Shown: piece by piece, positions 54,584 to 64,000 of the stretch
How the letters are laid out: every line of letters starts with the position of its first letter
Position numbering within the stretch: the first letter of the stretch is position 1
Source of the DNA: Haliclona indistincta
Taxonomy: Eukaryota > Porifera > Demospongiae > Haplosclerida > Chalinidae
Assembly: GCA_964017065.1 (NCBI GenBank)
Contig: OZ024785.1
Location: 11,053,086-11,117,085 of the forward strand
Length of the DNA stretch: 64,000 nucleotides
Reading direction: 5' to 3'
Notes under the pieces: model-generated
The model's input: only the letters and a program-made list of their open reading frames with translations
Told to the model about the DNA's origin: nothing
Databases searched by the model: none
Made by a program: the position numbers and the translations under genes

Positions 54584-57075
54584 ATGGCGTCTCCTCGATG
54601 CTCTGCCTCGGTTAGTCTGGTCCCCATCCCTCAACAAAGCTCAGTCTTACCATGCACAATCTGTGAAGGTCATCCATATCAATACGCATGCCACCAAGCT
54701 AGCTCTATCAAGAAGTCAGTTTCGTCGAGGCTTCAAGGTAGAGCACGTATGAAGCAGCTTGAAAACACGTCGTCATTCGAGGTGCGGAAGGGAGAAACCG
54801 TGTCAGCGTCTCAGGTGCTAGAAGAACTGGAGGAGACTATGAATGAAGCCGAGGAGTGGAGAAGCAGATGTCGTGATGCTGAAGATAAAAATTTGTCCTT
54901 GACAGAGCACCTTCGTCGCCACGCGGCATCGAGATCAAGATCTCGATCTCCCCCGCAATCTGATGCACCATTACCAAGACTCGGTAGCGAGTTTGTGAAC
55001 ACTGGTCGAGAGTTCAGTGTCCTTTCTACTTGGCAACAGAGTAGAAAACTATCGCAACTCAAAACTGCGGTAGAAAAGGCACTTTGGTTTGTGGAGAGCT
55101 TTGGTCTTGACGTACAGTCTATTATGGTAAAGACAAGTGAGGGCAAGCCTATCGAATTGCCAATGCATGAGAGCACAACCGACGAGAACGATGATTCGGT
55201 TCGTCAGATTCTTTACTTGCTCGAAAGATTTGGCGTATCTGATGAGTTCTACCATGAGTTATCCATGGCACACCCTTCACTTCCTCGATCTCATCTAGTG
55301 ATGAAGTCCCGTCAGCTTCTCACAGAGACCGTTGAGTTGAAGAGGTTACCCGGACCGCATTGTGGTGCATATCGGTCCTTTAAAGAGACACTGAAAGCTG
55401 CACTAGCACATGAGGTATGAAATTATTGTACGGTTCACAGTTCAATTCTCTTATTTCACAGATGCCCGAGAACACCAGCACCACCAGTTCTGTTACTGTT
55501 AAACTGAGTGGTGATGGAGCGCTGTTCTCGAGGACAGCTCAATTTACTCTTCTTTCGTTCTCTTTTCCTGACCTTTCAACAGAAAATGCTCTCTCTTGTT
55601 ATGGTAATGTTTATATTGAATCTATGACAACATTATGCACAGGGAACTACACTTTTGCAGCAGTGAAGGAAGGAGAGAACTTCCTTGTAATCAAAGAAGC
55701 ATTCGCTCCTGTGTTAGAGGAGATCAACAACCTCATTGCGGCTGGCAAAGTGCTAGTTGACTGCGGCGAGGTTCCTCTACAGTTTATCTTTGGCAGTGAT
55801 TACAAGGTACACACTAATCCTTTTAATTCATTATTAGTTTTCATACTGCCAGTTTGAATTTTTGGTAATGGGCATGAATGCTGCCTCTTCCAACTATGCT
55901 TGCCTGTGGTGTAGAATTCATAAGGATAAGAGGTGAGCTACTGTACATGCAATGCCTTGTAGCTACTGTCAAATGCTAATGTGTATTGTAGGTGGGATAT
56001 GAGTCTTCAGTTAGGAGCAGCTGGCTTAAAAAGGGCATTGGACTCCATTAAAGATCGTGCTCAGCCGGCTGCATGTGACAAAGACAAAAAACCCTATGGA
56101 TGATACGTATCCACCTCCCTCTGTTGAACGTTCAGCCGGACTGCATTGTTGTTGATGAGCTTCATCTGCTTCTTCGGATCAGTGATCGACTCATTGATAA
56201 CCTTGTGGTTCGCGCTGCTGAGTTAGATCTCAAGTGCCGTGATCATGGGACTGGAGAGCCTAATAACCTCTCCAGACTCCAACAGGCCATCTCTGGATGT
56301 GGTGTGTATTTTAAGGTGAATCAGTCACATGTGTAAAATAACTATTATAATAATTATTTTGTTTGTGCAATAGATATGGCAGTCTGAAGAAGCTGCTGTA
56401 CGTAGCAAGCACCCATACAAGTGGACTTCACTTAATGGCCAGGCTAGGCTGAAGGCGCTTCAGCAACTACTGAGCAAGATACCAGACCTCATCGGAGGTG
56501 AAGCTGCTGAGACTGTAGAGCAGCTACATTCCAGCACTAACATGACATGCTACAAGTACCCACTTACATGACATGTTACAAGTACCTCCTCCTATTGTCT
56601 ATCAATAGGACTTCTTGGACATCCACAACATCATCTCTGACAGAGCTCCCTCTCCAGCAGCTATCAGTGGTCTCCAACCTAAGGTAGCTATATAGTATAC
56701 TGTAGAATACCTCTCTGATACCTGCTGTCTAATGTATAGTGCAAGGATTGGGTGAAGCTCTTTGTCGGTCTTGGTAGATACTATATGGGGTATTACAAGA
56801 AAGATGTCACCCCATATATACACATCATGGTCTACCATGTACCAGAGATGATCAGCCACTATGGTAAAATCAAGAAATTTAGTGGCCAAGGTATGAAGTA
56901 TTATAAACGCAAGCAATTTCATGTGTTTATTGATGATGTTACAGGAGTAGAGAAGAACAATGATGCTGCCAAGAAGAATTATTTTAGTAGCAACAAGCAT
57001 GATGCCCCAGGAGAAATACTGAAAACTGAGGCTAGACTAGAGGCATTAAGACGAGGTATACCAATATCATTTTAG
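54584..57075 (+). pseudogene. Multi-exon gene of an uncharacterised invertebrate family, one frameshift
   Basis: Exons 54584-55414, 55462-55806, 55853-55932, 55992-56315, 56374-about 56545, 56609-56683, 56740-56890 and 56945-57075. The N-terminal third has a coiled coil (VLEELEETMNEAEEWRSRC) and an arginine-serine patch. The middle contains ILYLLERFGVSDEFYHELSM. A treble-clef-like element (YACLWCRIHKDKRWDMS) spans exons 3-4, followed by CIVVDELHLLLRISDRL and HIMVYHVPEMISHYG. This succession defines a family I have seen in corals and sponges but which has no function I know; it may be transposon-derived. Near 56100 a TGA and a shift separate KKPYG from LPLLNVQPDCIVVDELH, and the donor of exon 5 is unclear because of a small tandem duplication (56540-56590). 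This copy is probably dead. Confidence 0.6.
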
Positions 57076-57385
57076 AATGAACATTTATTATTATACATGT
57101 ATTATGACAAGATACCACTGACTCTGCATCGTGCATTCGAGAGAAGAGGCACTCCAAGACCAATACTGAATACTGGCAAGAGGGTGGTATCCAACAGTTA
57201 CGTGCTAGATCTCACCAGCAGAACAGTGTCTACAGCCAGGTACACACCTTTCACAATCTCTCTACATCATGTTACTATCTGTTTTGATTTTAGTAGTGGG
57301 TGAAGCTCACAACTATATTATCAGATAATTCAAGCCTCACGCTAGAATGATACCATCGTGACTGCCACTAATCATTGTTTTTCAG

Positions 57386-57733
57386 GAATAAAGCAAAAAT
57401 ATGGCAGTGTTACCTCAGCTGTCTGTGCTAATAGTAATGGCTCTTCCAAATTTTCAACCTTTAATACTACTACAAGTACTAGCACATGCAGATTGACTGG
57501 TACATTTAACTACAGAGTTTCAAATTAATTGTACTTAATTTTTTAAAGAGCTTGCAAAGCAAACTGGGGGAAACCTCCCTCTAGCATGGATGCATTTACA
57601 GGTCCGAAAAATAGCTCTGTTAGATGAGAATACGGTGCTAACTCCAGGAGCAAGAAGTATTGTGTATCCAGCTGACCTAAAGTCTCTCATGTATGGCAAG
57701 GATTTGACTGGAGTAGTGAATAAAATATCATAA
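57386..57733 (+). CDS. Candidate last two exons of an unknown gene
   Basis: 57386-57499 (acceptor TTTCAG, donor GTACAT, phase 1) and 57549-57733 (acceptor TTAAAG, ends TAA) join in frame. The product is LAKQTGGNLPLAWMHLQVRK and VYPADLKSLMYGKDLTG. There is no recognised domain and no confident upstream exon. It could be the true 3' end of the preceding gene. Confidence 0.3.
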
Positions 57734-58173
57734 TTATTATAACATACCTGCAAGCTATGTGTACACCATAATTATGCTCTATAATTGTCTCATTTCACAG
57801 ATGATTGATGCAATGCTAATGTTCCCTTTGCAGCTTTCACACGGGCAATGAAAATGTTTGTAAGGCTTTGACGAACATTCGCAAATGGAAACATCCTCTC
57901 TTTTCCAAATAACTATTCCACACGAGGACGATCTCGTCACGATCGACTCCATGATAAAAAGTAACTAGAAGCTGATCAGCTGTTACAACACATGCGTATT
58001 GATACACTTGCTTTGCGCGCTCTTTTTGCAGCTATATCATAGTGATCGATCCGCGAGGAGACTACAGTGAAATTTTAGCTACTTAAATCGCTCTACAATC
58101 AAGGAAAAGGTATGCTTACTCTCAATACATGTATACAAAATAATGTGTATTTCATAATATTATTATTATGTAG
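57734..58173. other. 5' region of the SAM-like gene
   Basis: Contains a non-coding first exon candidate ending at about 58111 before GTATGC, and a 28-codon upstream ORF at 57885. Otherwise no feature. Confidence 0.35.
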
Positions 58174-59458
58174 ATGGAATACGAAAAGTGGGCAGTAGAG
58201 CAGGTCCGTGTGAAGATAGAACTTGAATTCGGTGAAGATGTGGCAAAGAAGTTTCTTGGTAAGCCATATAGCTAGCTAGCCATACTATCTGAAATAGGTA
58301 AGCAAAGTACAGACCGCTAAGTAGCGTATGTATTCGTAGAATGTGTAAGTAAACTAAATGTAATTAAACCTACTTAAGTCCATACCCACTAATACACCGC
58401 TAAGTTAAGCTTAAGTGAAGTAAACAAAGCGCTTATGACAAGCGCTAAGAATACATACACGAGTGTCAAAATGAGCAGCGAGTGAATTTGACCATGGGTT
58501 AATTTTATATAAATTATTGTCTACTATTACACAGAGGAGAAAGTTGACGGCGAGACGGTGGTGATGCTAGCCACATCTGGCACCCCAGCTGACTTGCAAA
58601 GGTGTTGCCTCAAAAAACTGAAGAGTTGCCTAAAATTTAGGCAACTATTTGGTAAGGTGCAGGCCACTCCTTGCAATGATGCCGGGGGATCAGGTGTGGA
58701 TAGCTCCATCCCAGCAGCCAGTTCAGCAGTGGATAGGAAACTATCCAATGCTGAACTGGCCCAGATACTGCCTGAGGAAAAGAGTACTTACCTAATAAAG
58801 TAAGAGTATGTTTACTGGTGGTATAATTATTATATTGATTATACACTCTTAGAAGAAAGAGGATAAACAAAGCTGTCAAGGCAAAATGGCCTGGCAACGA
58901 GTTGCCTATATTCAAAGGATCCGGACCGAACACTCAGGAGAAGTACAGCAAACTGGAGCACCTGGTAGCAGAGCTGCTACCAGAATGTCAGTACAGTCCA
59001 GCTTCGCTGCCAGGTGTCACCTTCGGAAGAAGAGGCATCACGGGGCATGTCTTGGACTGCCTCAACGAGAGGAGGAGGAGGGTCCACAAGGGACATGACT
59101 ACGAGATGGTAATACTTGAAGTGCAAGTATGAAATTTATGTCAGTTCACTGTTTTCTTTTAGCCTATTGTTAAGAAGATGAGGACGGAAGAAGAGGTACA
59201 AGTAGCAGAAGATGTGGAAGAAGAGGTAGTGCAAGTAAGAAATTTACGACAGTTCAATGCTTTATTTTAGCCAATTAATAAGACGATGAGGACAGTACAA
59301 GTGGAAGAACATGTAGGAGAAAGTACAGCAGATGTGGAAGAAGAGGTAGCAGATGTGGAAGAAGAGGTAAGCAGAGAAAGAGATCATTATTACAGCATTA
59401 TCTTATTATACCATTACAGAAAAGTCATTCAGGGCTCTCAGGTATAGTCTGCTTTTGA
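58174..59458 (+). CDS. SAM-like domain protein, seven exons
   Basis: Exons 58174-58258, 58535-58799, 58853-59108, 59163-59225, 59271-59366 and 59420-59458, preceded by a probable 5' UTR exon, join in phase (1, 2, 0, 0, 0) to 267 residues. Residues 5-60 (KWAVEQVRVKIELEFGEDVA, GETVVMLATSGTPADLQRC, LKFRQLF) look like a SAM-type helical module. The middle (KRINKAVKAKWPGNELPIF, SLPGVTFGRRGITGHVLDC) is basic. Two consecutive exons are a duplicated acidic unit (PIVKKMRTEEEV and PINKTMRTVQVEE, each ending DVEEE). Proteins of this layout recur in sponge and coral genomes without known function. The downstream OB-fold gene begins 11 bp after the stop. Confidence 0.55.
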
Positions 59459-59469
59459 GACTAGTCCTC

Positions 59470-59910
59470 ATGTCAACCACGGAAATAAATAAACACTCCA
59501 AAGCAAAAAACCGAAGGATGACATGCTTGCGTGTATACTTACAGTGCCAACAATATGACCGAGTTACAGTCGAGGTTAAAGTTTTAAGAGTTATAAATTA
59601 TTTGACTCTTTCAAATGGTAAGAAGAAACAAGAAATTATCATTACAGATGACAGTGGAAATGCCACCATATCTTTATGGCAGTCTGACATCGGGAAATTA
59701 ATCGAAAACAAATCTTATCGCCTGAATCGAATTCAATTACACTCCTATGCCGGCAAAATTTCCCTGAACTATCCTTCTCATGGTGCGTTAATTGAATTAA
59801 TAGAAGATTTAGAAAATGTGTGCAGCGCCGAGGACGATGAAGAAGAGACGCAACAAGTGATTGACGCTATCATAGTAGGAGTAAACCAGTTGGAATCAGC
59901 GTCCCGCTAA
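59470..59910 (+). CDS. RPA-type OB-fold protein
   Basis: An intronless 146-codon frame. After a basic start (KHSKAKNRRM) it shows a clear OB fold like the DNA-binding domains of replication protein A: RVTVEVKVLRVINYLTLSNG, GKKKQEIIITDDSGNATISL, LWQSDIGKLIENKSYRLNRI and ISLNYPSHGALIEL. An acidic tail ends it. Single-stranded nucleic-acid binding is expected. It starts 11 bp after the SAM-like gene, in a different frame; it could be that gene's last exon if the splice model were altered, or an independent gene. Stand-alone RPA-like OB proteins occur both as host genes and as transposon accessories. Confidence 0.65.
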   Translation: MSTTEINKHSKAKNRRMTCLRVYLQCQQYDRVTVEVKVLRVINYLTLSNGKKKQEIIITDDSGNATISLWQSDIGKLIENKSYRLNRIQLHSYAGKISLNYPSHGALIELIEDLENVCSAEDDEEETQQVIDAIIVGVNQLESASR

Positions 59911-60100
59911 CTAAATCTTCATCTCTCACTTCCTTTTCTTTAGTACTTTCCCTTATCTTCACCTCTAGTACATGTATAACTTACTTTCAATAATTATCAT
60001 TCTTTTTTTCATTGTGTTTTTTAATAAAAATCCTTGTAGTGCTAAGATAGATACGTAAGTGCAACCATAGACCGAAAAAAAATAGCAAAAAAAAAAACTA

Positions 60101-60464
60101 TAGACCAGGTAAGGCGCTAAATATTTCAAAATTTTTCCTGTATAACACCGTAAACTACCGTAACACATCAAAATCGACGACGCCATTTTATAAGGCAAAA
60201 TCGTATTACTCAATACAGAAAACATCGTTGTTCTCCTTCTTACTCGCTTCGTTGTCTTTTTCTAGGCACAAACGAGGACATTGTGCTATTTCAGCAGTGT
60301 AAACACGTTGTTTAGTGAACCGAAGTCAGCTCCAAATGGCCAAAGAAGCGTGTAAGAAGGAGAAAACAGCCTTATCCGTATCGCCGTAATACAATCTTGC
60401 CGTAAAAATGGCGGTGACAGAGCGATAGAATTTACGGCAACTATTTAGCGCCTTACCTGGTCTA
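60101..60464. mobile_element. MITE with 23-bp perfect inverted repeats
   Basis: The left end 60101-60123 starts TAGACCAGGTAAGGCGC and the right end 60442-60464 is its exact inversion. The 364-bp unit has no ORF. It contains repeated CGTAA/TTACGG motifs. Confidence 0.85.
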
Positions 60465-61284
60465 TTGGTGCCGTGCACATTCAGTATTTTAGGCACGGTC
60501 GATGACGGACTACTGTTGTATATAAATAATTTAGCTATTAAATTTGAAACTTGATTACACACCGAGACCTTGATGCTTCATTTAAAATTGTGCTTACTGA
60601 GTTTGCTTTCAGGTGCCACTGGTGAGCTAATGTATTAGATTATGTGGGAGGCAGTACGGAGCCTAGAGGAATGTGACTTAAAGGTTTATTATACTGATGA
60701 TTATAATAAAAAATGAATTATTATCGAACTTCGATTATTTCTTGTCTCCCAGCATGATATTAAGTTATTTAGTAATGTTGATAGTTTACTAGTGTTTTTA
60801 TATAGGAAGCTTAGACCAATTCTCAAGCGATGACGAGAATCAGCTAACAGAGAGTTAAATCAACATAATTATCGATTACGTCAAAAGTTCATGAAGTAAA
60901 CCCCATGCAACTGTGAATATCATTACCATTGCAGCCCTACTGCTTTTTGCTGTATAAACTTGTGACGTAGAAACTGGTTGACGCCGTCCACCACGGTATA
61001 TTGATGGTTGCATATTCTTGCTTATGAATGAACACTCATAGATGTGGTAAAGAATTTCAGTGGTCAACGAGACACTACTAGGGAAAATCTTCTCTTTTCT
61101 TAACCAATCTTCTTTCCAAAAAGAGTTAAATTCTCTCAACGACTAGTGTGAAAACAACATGCTTTGTTTCAAGTTGCCACACAGCTTACCATGTCAATTA
61201 CCATGTCAATAATAATATTCGAAATATAAGTAACCGTACATAAGTTCTCAAGTGCAGTGGCGAGTCTCGGTCAACGTCACTCTC
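60465..61284. other. No supported gene
   Basis: Possible tiny exons (60637-60681 reading MWEAVRSLEECDLK; 60805-60859 reading SLDQFSSDDENQLTES) lie between plausible splice signals but cannot be linked. Otherwise nothing. Confidence 0.3.
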
Positions 61285-61926
61285 ATGGCTGGAATCTGGC
61301 ATTTAGAACTGATTGATAATCGCTTTTACATATTCCATGTTGGAAAGCATCTTAAAAGGAGCAAACTGATCTCTTGTGAGTTAAATGCAAAAAGCAAGAG
61401 GATGCAGAAGATACACTGTTGTAAGTAAAATATTGTAAAATTCATTGTCCACTGCAAAGCACTCCATTGAAATTTAATGTTAACTATTAACTTTTATACA
61501 GTTAAAGGAAATAAGAGGAGAATAACCGAGATTTTGTGATGCAGTAAACGTCCAAGTAACGGACGAGATTGTCAAGGAAGTGGTGAATGATACCACTACT
61601 ACCTTGGCTAGACGTTAGAATTTACTTATAGTCTATGATATTGATGAAACCTTAATTATAATGCAGGAGCATCTGCTGTATATTTCCACTCTCTCAAGAG
61701 GCAAATAAAGATGGTGCCTGATACGTATGTAGCTACCCTGAGGAAGCAAAGGAAGCGGCAGAGAAACACAATGTGCGTTACAAATTATAGTTGAAGTCTT
61801 ACACAGAAACCGCAACGCAGAGTATCGGCAATGAAGAGCTCCACTATGCTAACCGAGGAAATGAAAGAATCCTAACAGCTGAGCATGTGTCATCTGAAGA
61901 GAGTGGGACTGGAGAAGAAAATGAAG
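61285..61926 (+). CDS. Candidate spliced gene, unknown
   Basis: Exon 1 is 61285-61420 (MAGIWHLELIDNRFYIFHVG, basic end, donor GTAAGT, phase 1). Exon 2 from 61502 (FKGNKRRITEIL) meets a TGA at 61535-61537 unless spliced again. Later open stretches at about 61666-61770 and 61806-61926 (TAEHVSSEESGTGEENE, donor GTAGAC) look coding, but frames between them are not resolved. The family is not recognised. Exon 1 alone is convincing. Confidence 0.3.
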
Positions 61927-62224
61927 GTAGACTACTGCAGTAAACATGCAAGCAGACTGATCGCACCAGACTGAGCAATATCACTTGTTATCGTAATACA
62001 CTATCCAAACAACTATGAGGTTTATTACCGACTAAAAAAAATTAATAATAGAGAATAAAAATAGAGATAATAAGTAAGAATAATATTAATGACTGTCTTA
62101 ATTGTTCCTGTTATTGTAGACTAACAACCAGCTGGCAACACAGGTAGGACTGTGACAGTAGGTGGGTACACCTACTCAGTTAGAGGAGAAGACCTAGAAA
62201 AGGTCTGCTACAACAGCGGCCATT
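61927..62224. other. Spacer
   Basis: AT-rich spacer with no feature seen. Confidence 0.35.
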
Positions 62225-63403
62225 TTGGTGACCAAGCGTGTTATCATAGTGCACTGCATTGTGTCCGGTTGTATCAACAACTCGGGTCATAGGAGACGTA
62301 TCCGCGGCATTTCCTTCTTCAGGATTCCCAAGGTAATATTTGGAAGAAGTGCCCGGGAGGAAGAACTTGGCAGAAAGCGAAGGGATGGATTCTTAGCTGC
62401 TGTTTCTCGAGCTGATCTGACGGACAGTAAGCTAAAGAACGGCAGAGTCTGTTCTGTACACTTTCCTTCGGGAAACCAGCTCCTCTATTCGACGAGACAA
62501 GCCCCGATTGGCTTCCTACAGAGAAGTTAGGCCACGTAAAGATCAGCAGAAAACGTGTTGATGTTTGTCAAGAGTGTTATCAGCGAAAAAGAGCTCGGAT
62601 GGAACGATTGACTGCCAAAAGAGATGCAAGCATGACTGATGTTAGTCTAGAAGGTGCCAGTGGGGATGTTGAAGGAGGTGCTGCAGGTTCTGGTGAGGAT
62701 ACTGTTGAAGGTGCTGGTGTGGATACTGTTGAAGGTTCTAGTGTGGATACTGTTGAAAGTTCTAGTGTGGATACTGTTGAAGGTGCTGGTGTGGATGATG
62801 TTCAAGGTGCTAGTATGAATGCTGTTTCTAGCAGTGTTGAAAGCCGGGTGAAATAAACTGAGGTCCAAACTGATTTTACAGAAGAAAATATAATCCAACT
62901 ACAGGAACAGTTACATGTTGCTAGGGCAAGGATTTTGTTGTTAGAAGATAACTTAAAGAGCCGTTTTCAGAAGCAAGCTTTCTTAATGAAAACATGTTCT
63001 ATTTTATACTGGCCTTCCAAATTATGATCTTCTAAAAATTGTTTTTGATTTTGTGGCTCCCAAAAACTTTGCTCGTGTAGGAGTTCGTTCACAATTTCAG
63101 GAGTTTGTAGCAACTCTGATAAAGTTTCGTTTAAATACTCCTTTAGCGGATCTAGCCTACAGATTGAGAGTTTCCTTGTCCACTATTTCTCGTGTCCTTG
63201 TTCGATGGATTACTATCAAGGACATTCATCTGCGACCACTTATATACTGTGGCTTGATCGTCAAGAACGTCGTCGCACCATGCCAGAATGTTTCCGATCT
63301 TCATTTGGTGAAAAAGTCACTGTCATTAAACTACTGATTGGCATAACTCCTCAAGGGGTGGTTTCATACATATCACAAGCTTGGGGTGGAAGAGTGAGCG
63401 ATA
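62225..63403 (+). pseudogene. THAP-domain transposase (DDE_4 type), internally deleted
   Basis: The N-terminus is a THAP zinc finger: CIVSGC, ISFFRIPK, RRDGFLAAVSRADLTDSKLK and CSVHFPSG. A shift near 62475 follows. Then comes a cysteine pair region (VCQECYQRKRARMERL), a repetitive linker, and a coiled coil (ENIIQLQEQLHVARARILLL). Next is the helix-turn-helix of DDE_4 transposases ([43 protein letters not shown]). At about 63330 the sequence jumps from FGEKVTVI to [19 protein letters not shown], losing about 35 residues that normally include the first catalytic Asp. Stops at 62854 and near 63025 also break the frame. It is non-functional. Confidence 0.8.
62697..62826 (+). repeat. 30-bp coding minisatellite in the THAP protein linker
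   Basis: About four to five copies of a 30-bp unit encoding a ten-residue repeat of the form DTVEGAGV-D, with units VDTVEGSS, VDTVESSS, VDTVEGAG and VDDVQGAS. The repeat length is a multiple of three, so copy changes keep the frame. Confidence 0.85.
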
Positions 63404-63477
63404 AGGGTTGTGCATTTCGCGACTCTGTTAATTTATCAGCAAATTCTTATTTTATCAAGTACTACCTTGTTTTCACG

Positions 63478-64000
63478 ATGTCGGAGGTAATAGAAAAGAT
63501 GATGAAGAAGTTGGATGAGAAATTGGAGGAATTCAGGAAAGAGTTGCGAGAAGGTCAAGATAAGGAGGCTGCAACCGCGGCTAGAAGAGCTCGGCAGGAG
63601 CCCAGATTCGTATTTAAAAAGAAATCCCATGAGAAGAGTAAGATCAACGAGATTGTGGACGACGCCATGCGAGAAGCTGAAGTCGAGTTGCCGTCTGGAG
63701 GCTCCAGCGCCTCTACACCATCAGCAAGTAACATCAAGACAGCGCTGGAGTCTCTAAAGAAAGGTAGAGAAGTTATAGCCGAGCGTCAAAAGCTCATCAA
63801 GATCGCGGACTGGTCAGAGCTAGGTTGGGCCGTCGTGAACAAATGCACAGCAGACGAGTTAGCCGATAAATTAGATGATGAAAAAAGAATGGAGAAAGAG
63901 GAGAAGGCTGCGGAGCGAAAGGCTACTCGCAAAAGGAAGGCACCTGCCGAGAAAAGCAAAGCGTCAAAGCGCTCAGCCAGTGCTATGGTGCCGGTGCAGA
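63478..64000 (+). CDS. Gag-like first ORF of a retroelement, runs off the window
   Basis: From ATG 63478 the frame is open to the window end (174 codons so far). It starts with a coiled coil ([20 protein letters not shown]), then [20 protein letters not shown]. Next comes the conserved block [31 protein letters not shown] and [20 protein letters not shown], followed by a lysine/arginine-rich tail. I recognise this pattern (ERQK.I.IAD.SE.GW..V.....DELA) from the first ORF of DIRS-like and related retroelements in corals and sponges. The frame is continuous upstream with the interrupted THAP transposase (to about 63240), evidently by chance at the insertion point near 63404. Confidence 0.6.
   Translation, partial: MSEVIEKMMKKLDEKLEEFRKELREGQDKEAATAARRARQEPRFVFKKKSHEKSKINEIVDDAMREAEVELPSGGSSASTPSASNIKTALESLKKGREVIAERQKLIKIADWSELGWAVVNKCTADELADKLDDEKRMEKEEKAAERKATRKRKAPAEKSKASKRSASAMVPVQ

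Noticed and set aside
57885..57968. 28-codon ORF (METSSLFQITIPHEDD...) as a first exon of the SAM-like gene
   Set aside because: Splicing it to the next acceptor gives an immediate stop, so it is at best an upstream ORF.

Overview
The window is eukaryotic and looks like an early-branching animal genome, most probably a sponge (demosponge); the assignment is an inference. It is AT-rich. Its genes are split by very short GT-AG introns, often 41-75 nt. It is crowded with DNA transposons typical of invertebrates (hAT, Tc1/mariner, EnSpm/CACTA, THAP/DDE_4, Crypton-like), non-LTR, Ty3/gypsy and BEL/Pao remnants and many terminal-inverted-repeat MITEs. It carries protein families that are expanded in sponges and corals: a stand-alone P2X7 C-terminal domain, a BEN domain protein and several uncharacterised families. 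I found no rRNA, tRNA, CRISPR array or bacterial-style operon.

Layout. 0-5.8 kb: a broken IS630/Tc1-type transposase, two MITEs, a hairpin repeat, a possible small gene at 3.7 kb and shuffled CACTA fragments. 5.9-6.65 kb: a clean five-exon gene for a small acidic protein with three SUMO-interacting-motif-like exons. 6.97-9.96 kb: an hAT element with 8-bp target duplication whose transposase is split by a TTAA-flanked foldback element. 10.6-12.5 kb: Ty3/gypsy and BEL/Pao ends. 13.1-14.0 kb: a four-exon gene of unknown function. 14.3-17.7 kb: retroelement debris, including a chimeric gag ORF. 18.4-19.15 kb: a three-exon P2X7 C-domain gene. 20.2-23.5 kb: a Tc1-type element with 56-bp inverted repeats that encloses both a BEN-domain gene and a convergent Tc1 transposase. 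24-29 kb: mostly AT-rich non-coding sequence with hAT scraps. 29-32.3 kb: a Crypton-like recombinase fragment, a small spliced gene and a 5'-truncated LINE. 33.2-39.07 kb: a complete EnSpm/CACTA transposon (3-bp target duplication, intact spliced transposase, divergent 11-exon second gene) sitting inside a 52-bp minisatellite. 39-45 kb: repeats, MITEs and a decayed ORF. 45.2-48.9 kb: two paralogous multi-exon genes resembling PD-(D/E)XK nucleases (one decayed), with an RGG/proline-rich gene and a HECT-like fragment between them. 49-53.5 kb: MITEs and two hAT copies. 54.6-57.7 kb: a multi-exon gene of an uncharacterised animal family with one frameshift. 58.2-59.9 kb: a SAM-like gene followed by an RPA-type OB-fold gene. 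62.2-64 kb: an internally deleted THAP transposase joined to the start of a gag-like ORF that leaves the window.

The strongest candidates for something undescribed are the BEN-carrying Tc1 element (20227-23523), the exon-duplicated SIM protein (5918-6649), the nuclease-like paralogue pair (45206-48907), and two hairpins 27 kb apart that share an internal loop while their stems differ (2914-3062 and 30237-30345). Exon models below were built by hand from splice signals and reading phase; no transcript or database evidence was available.
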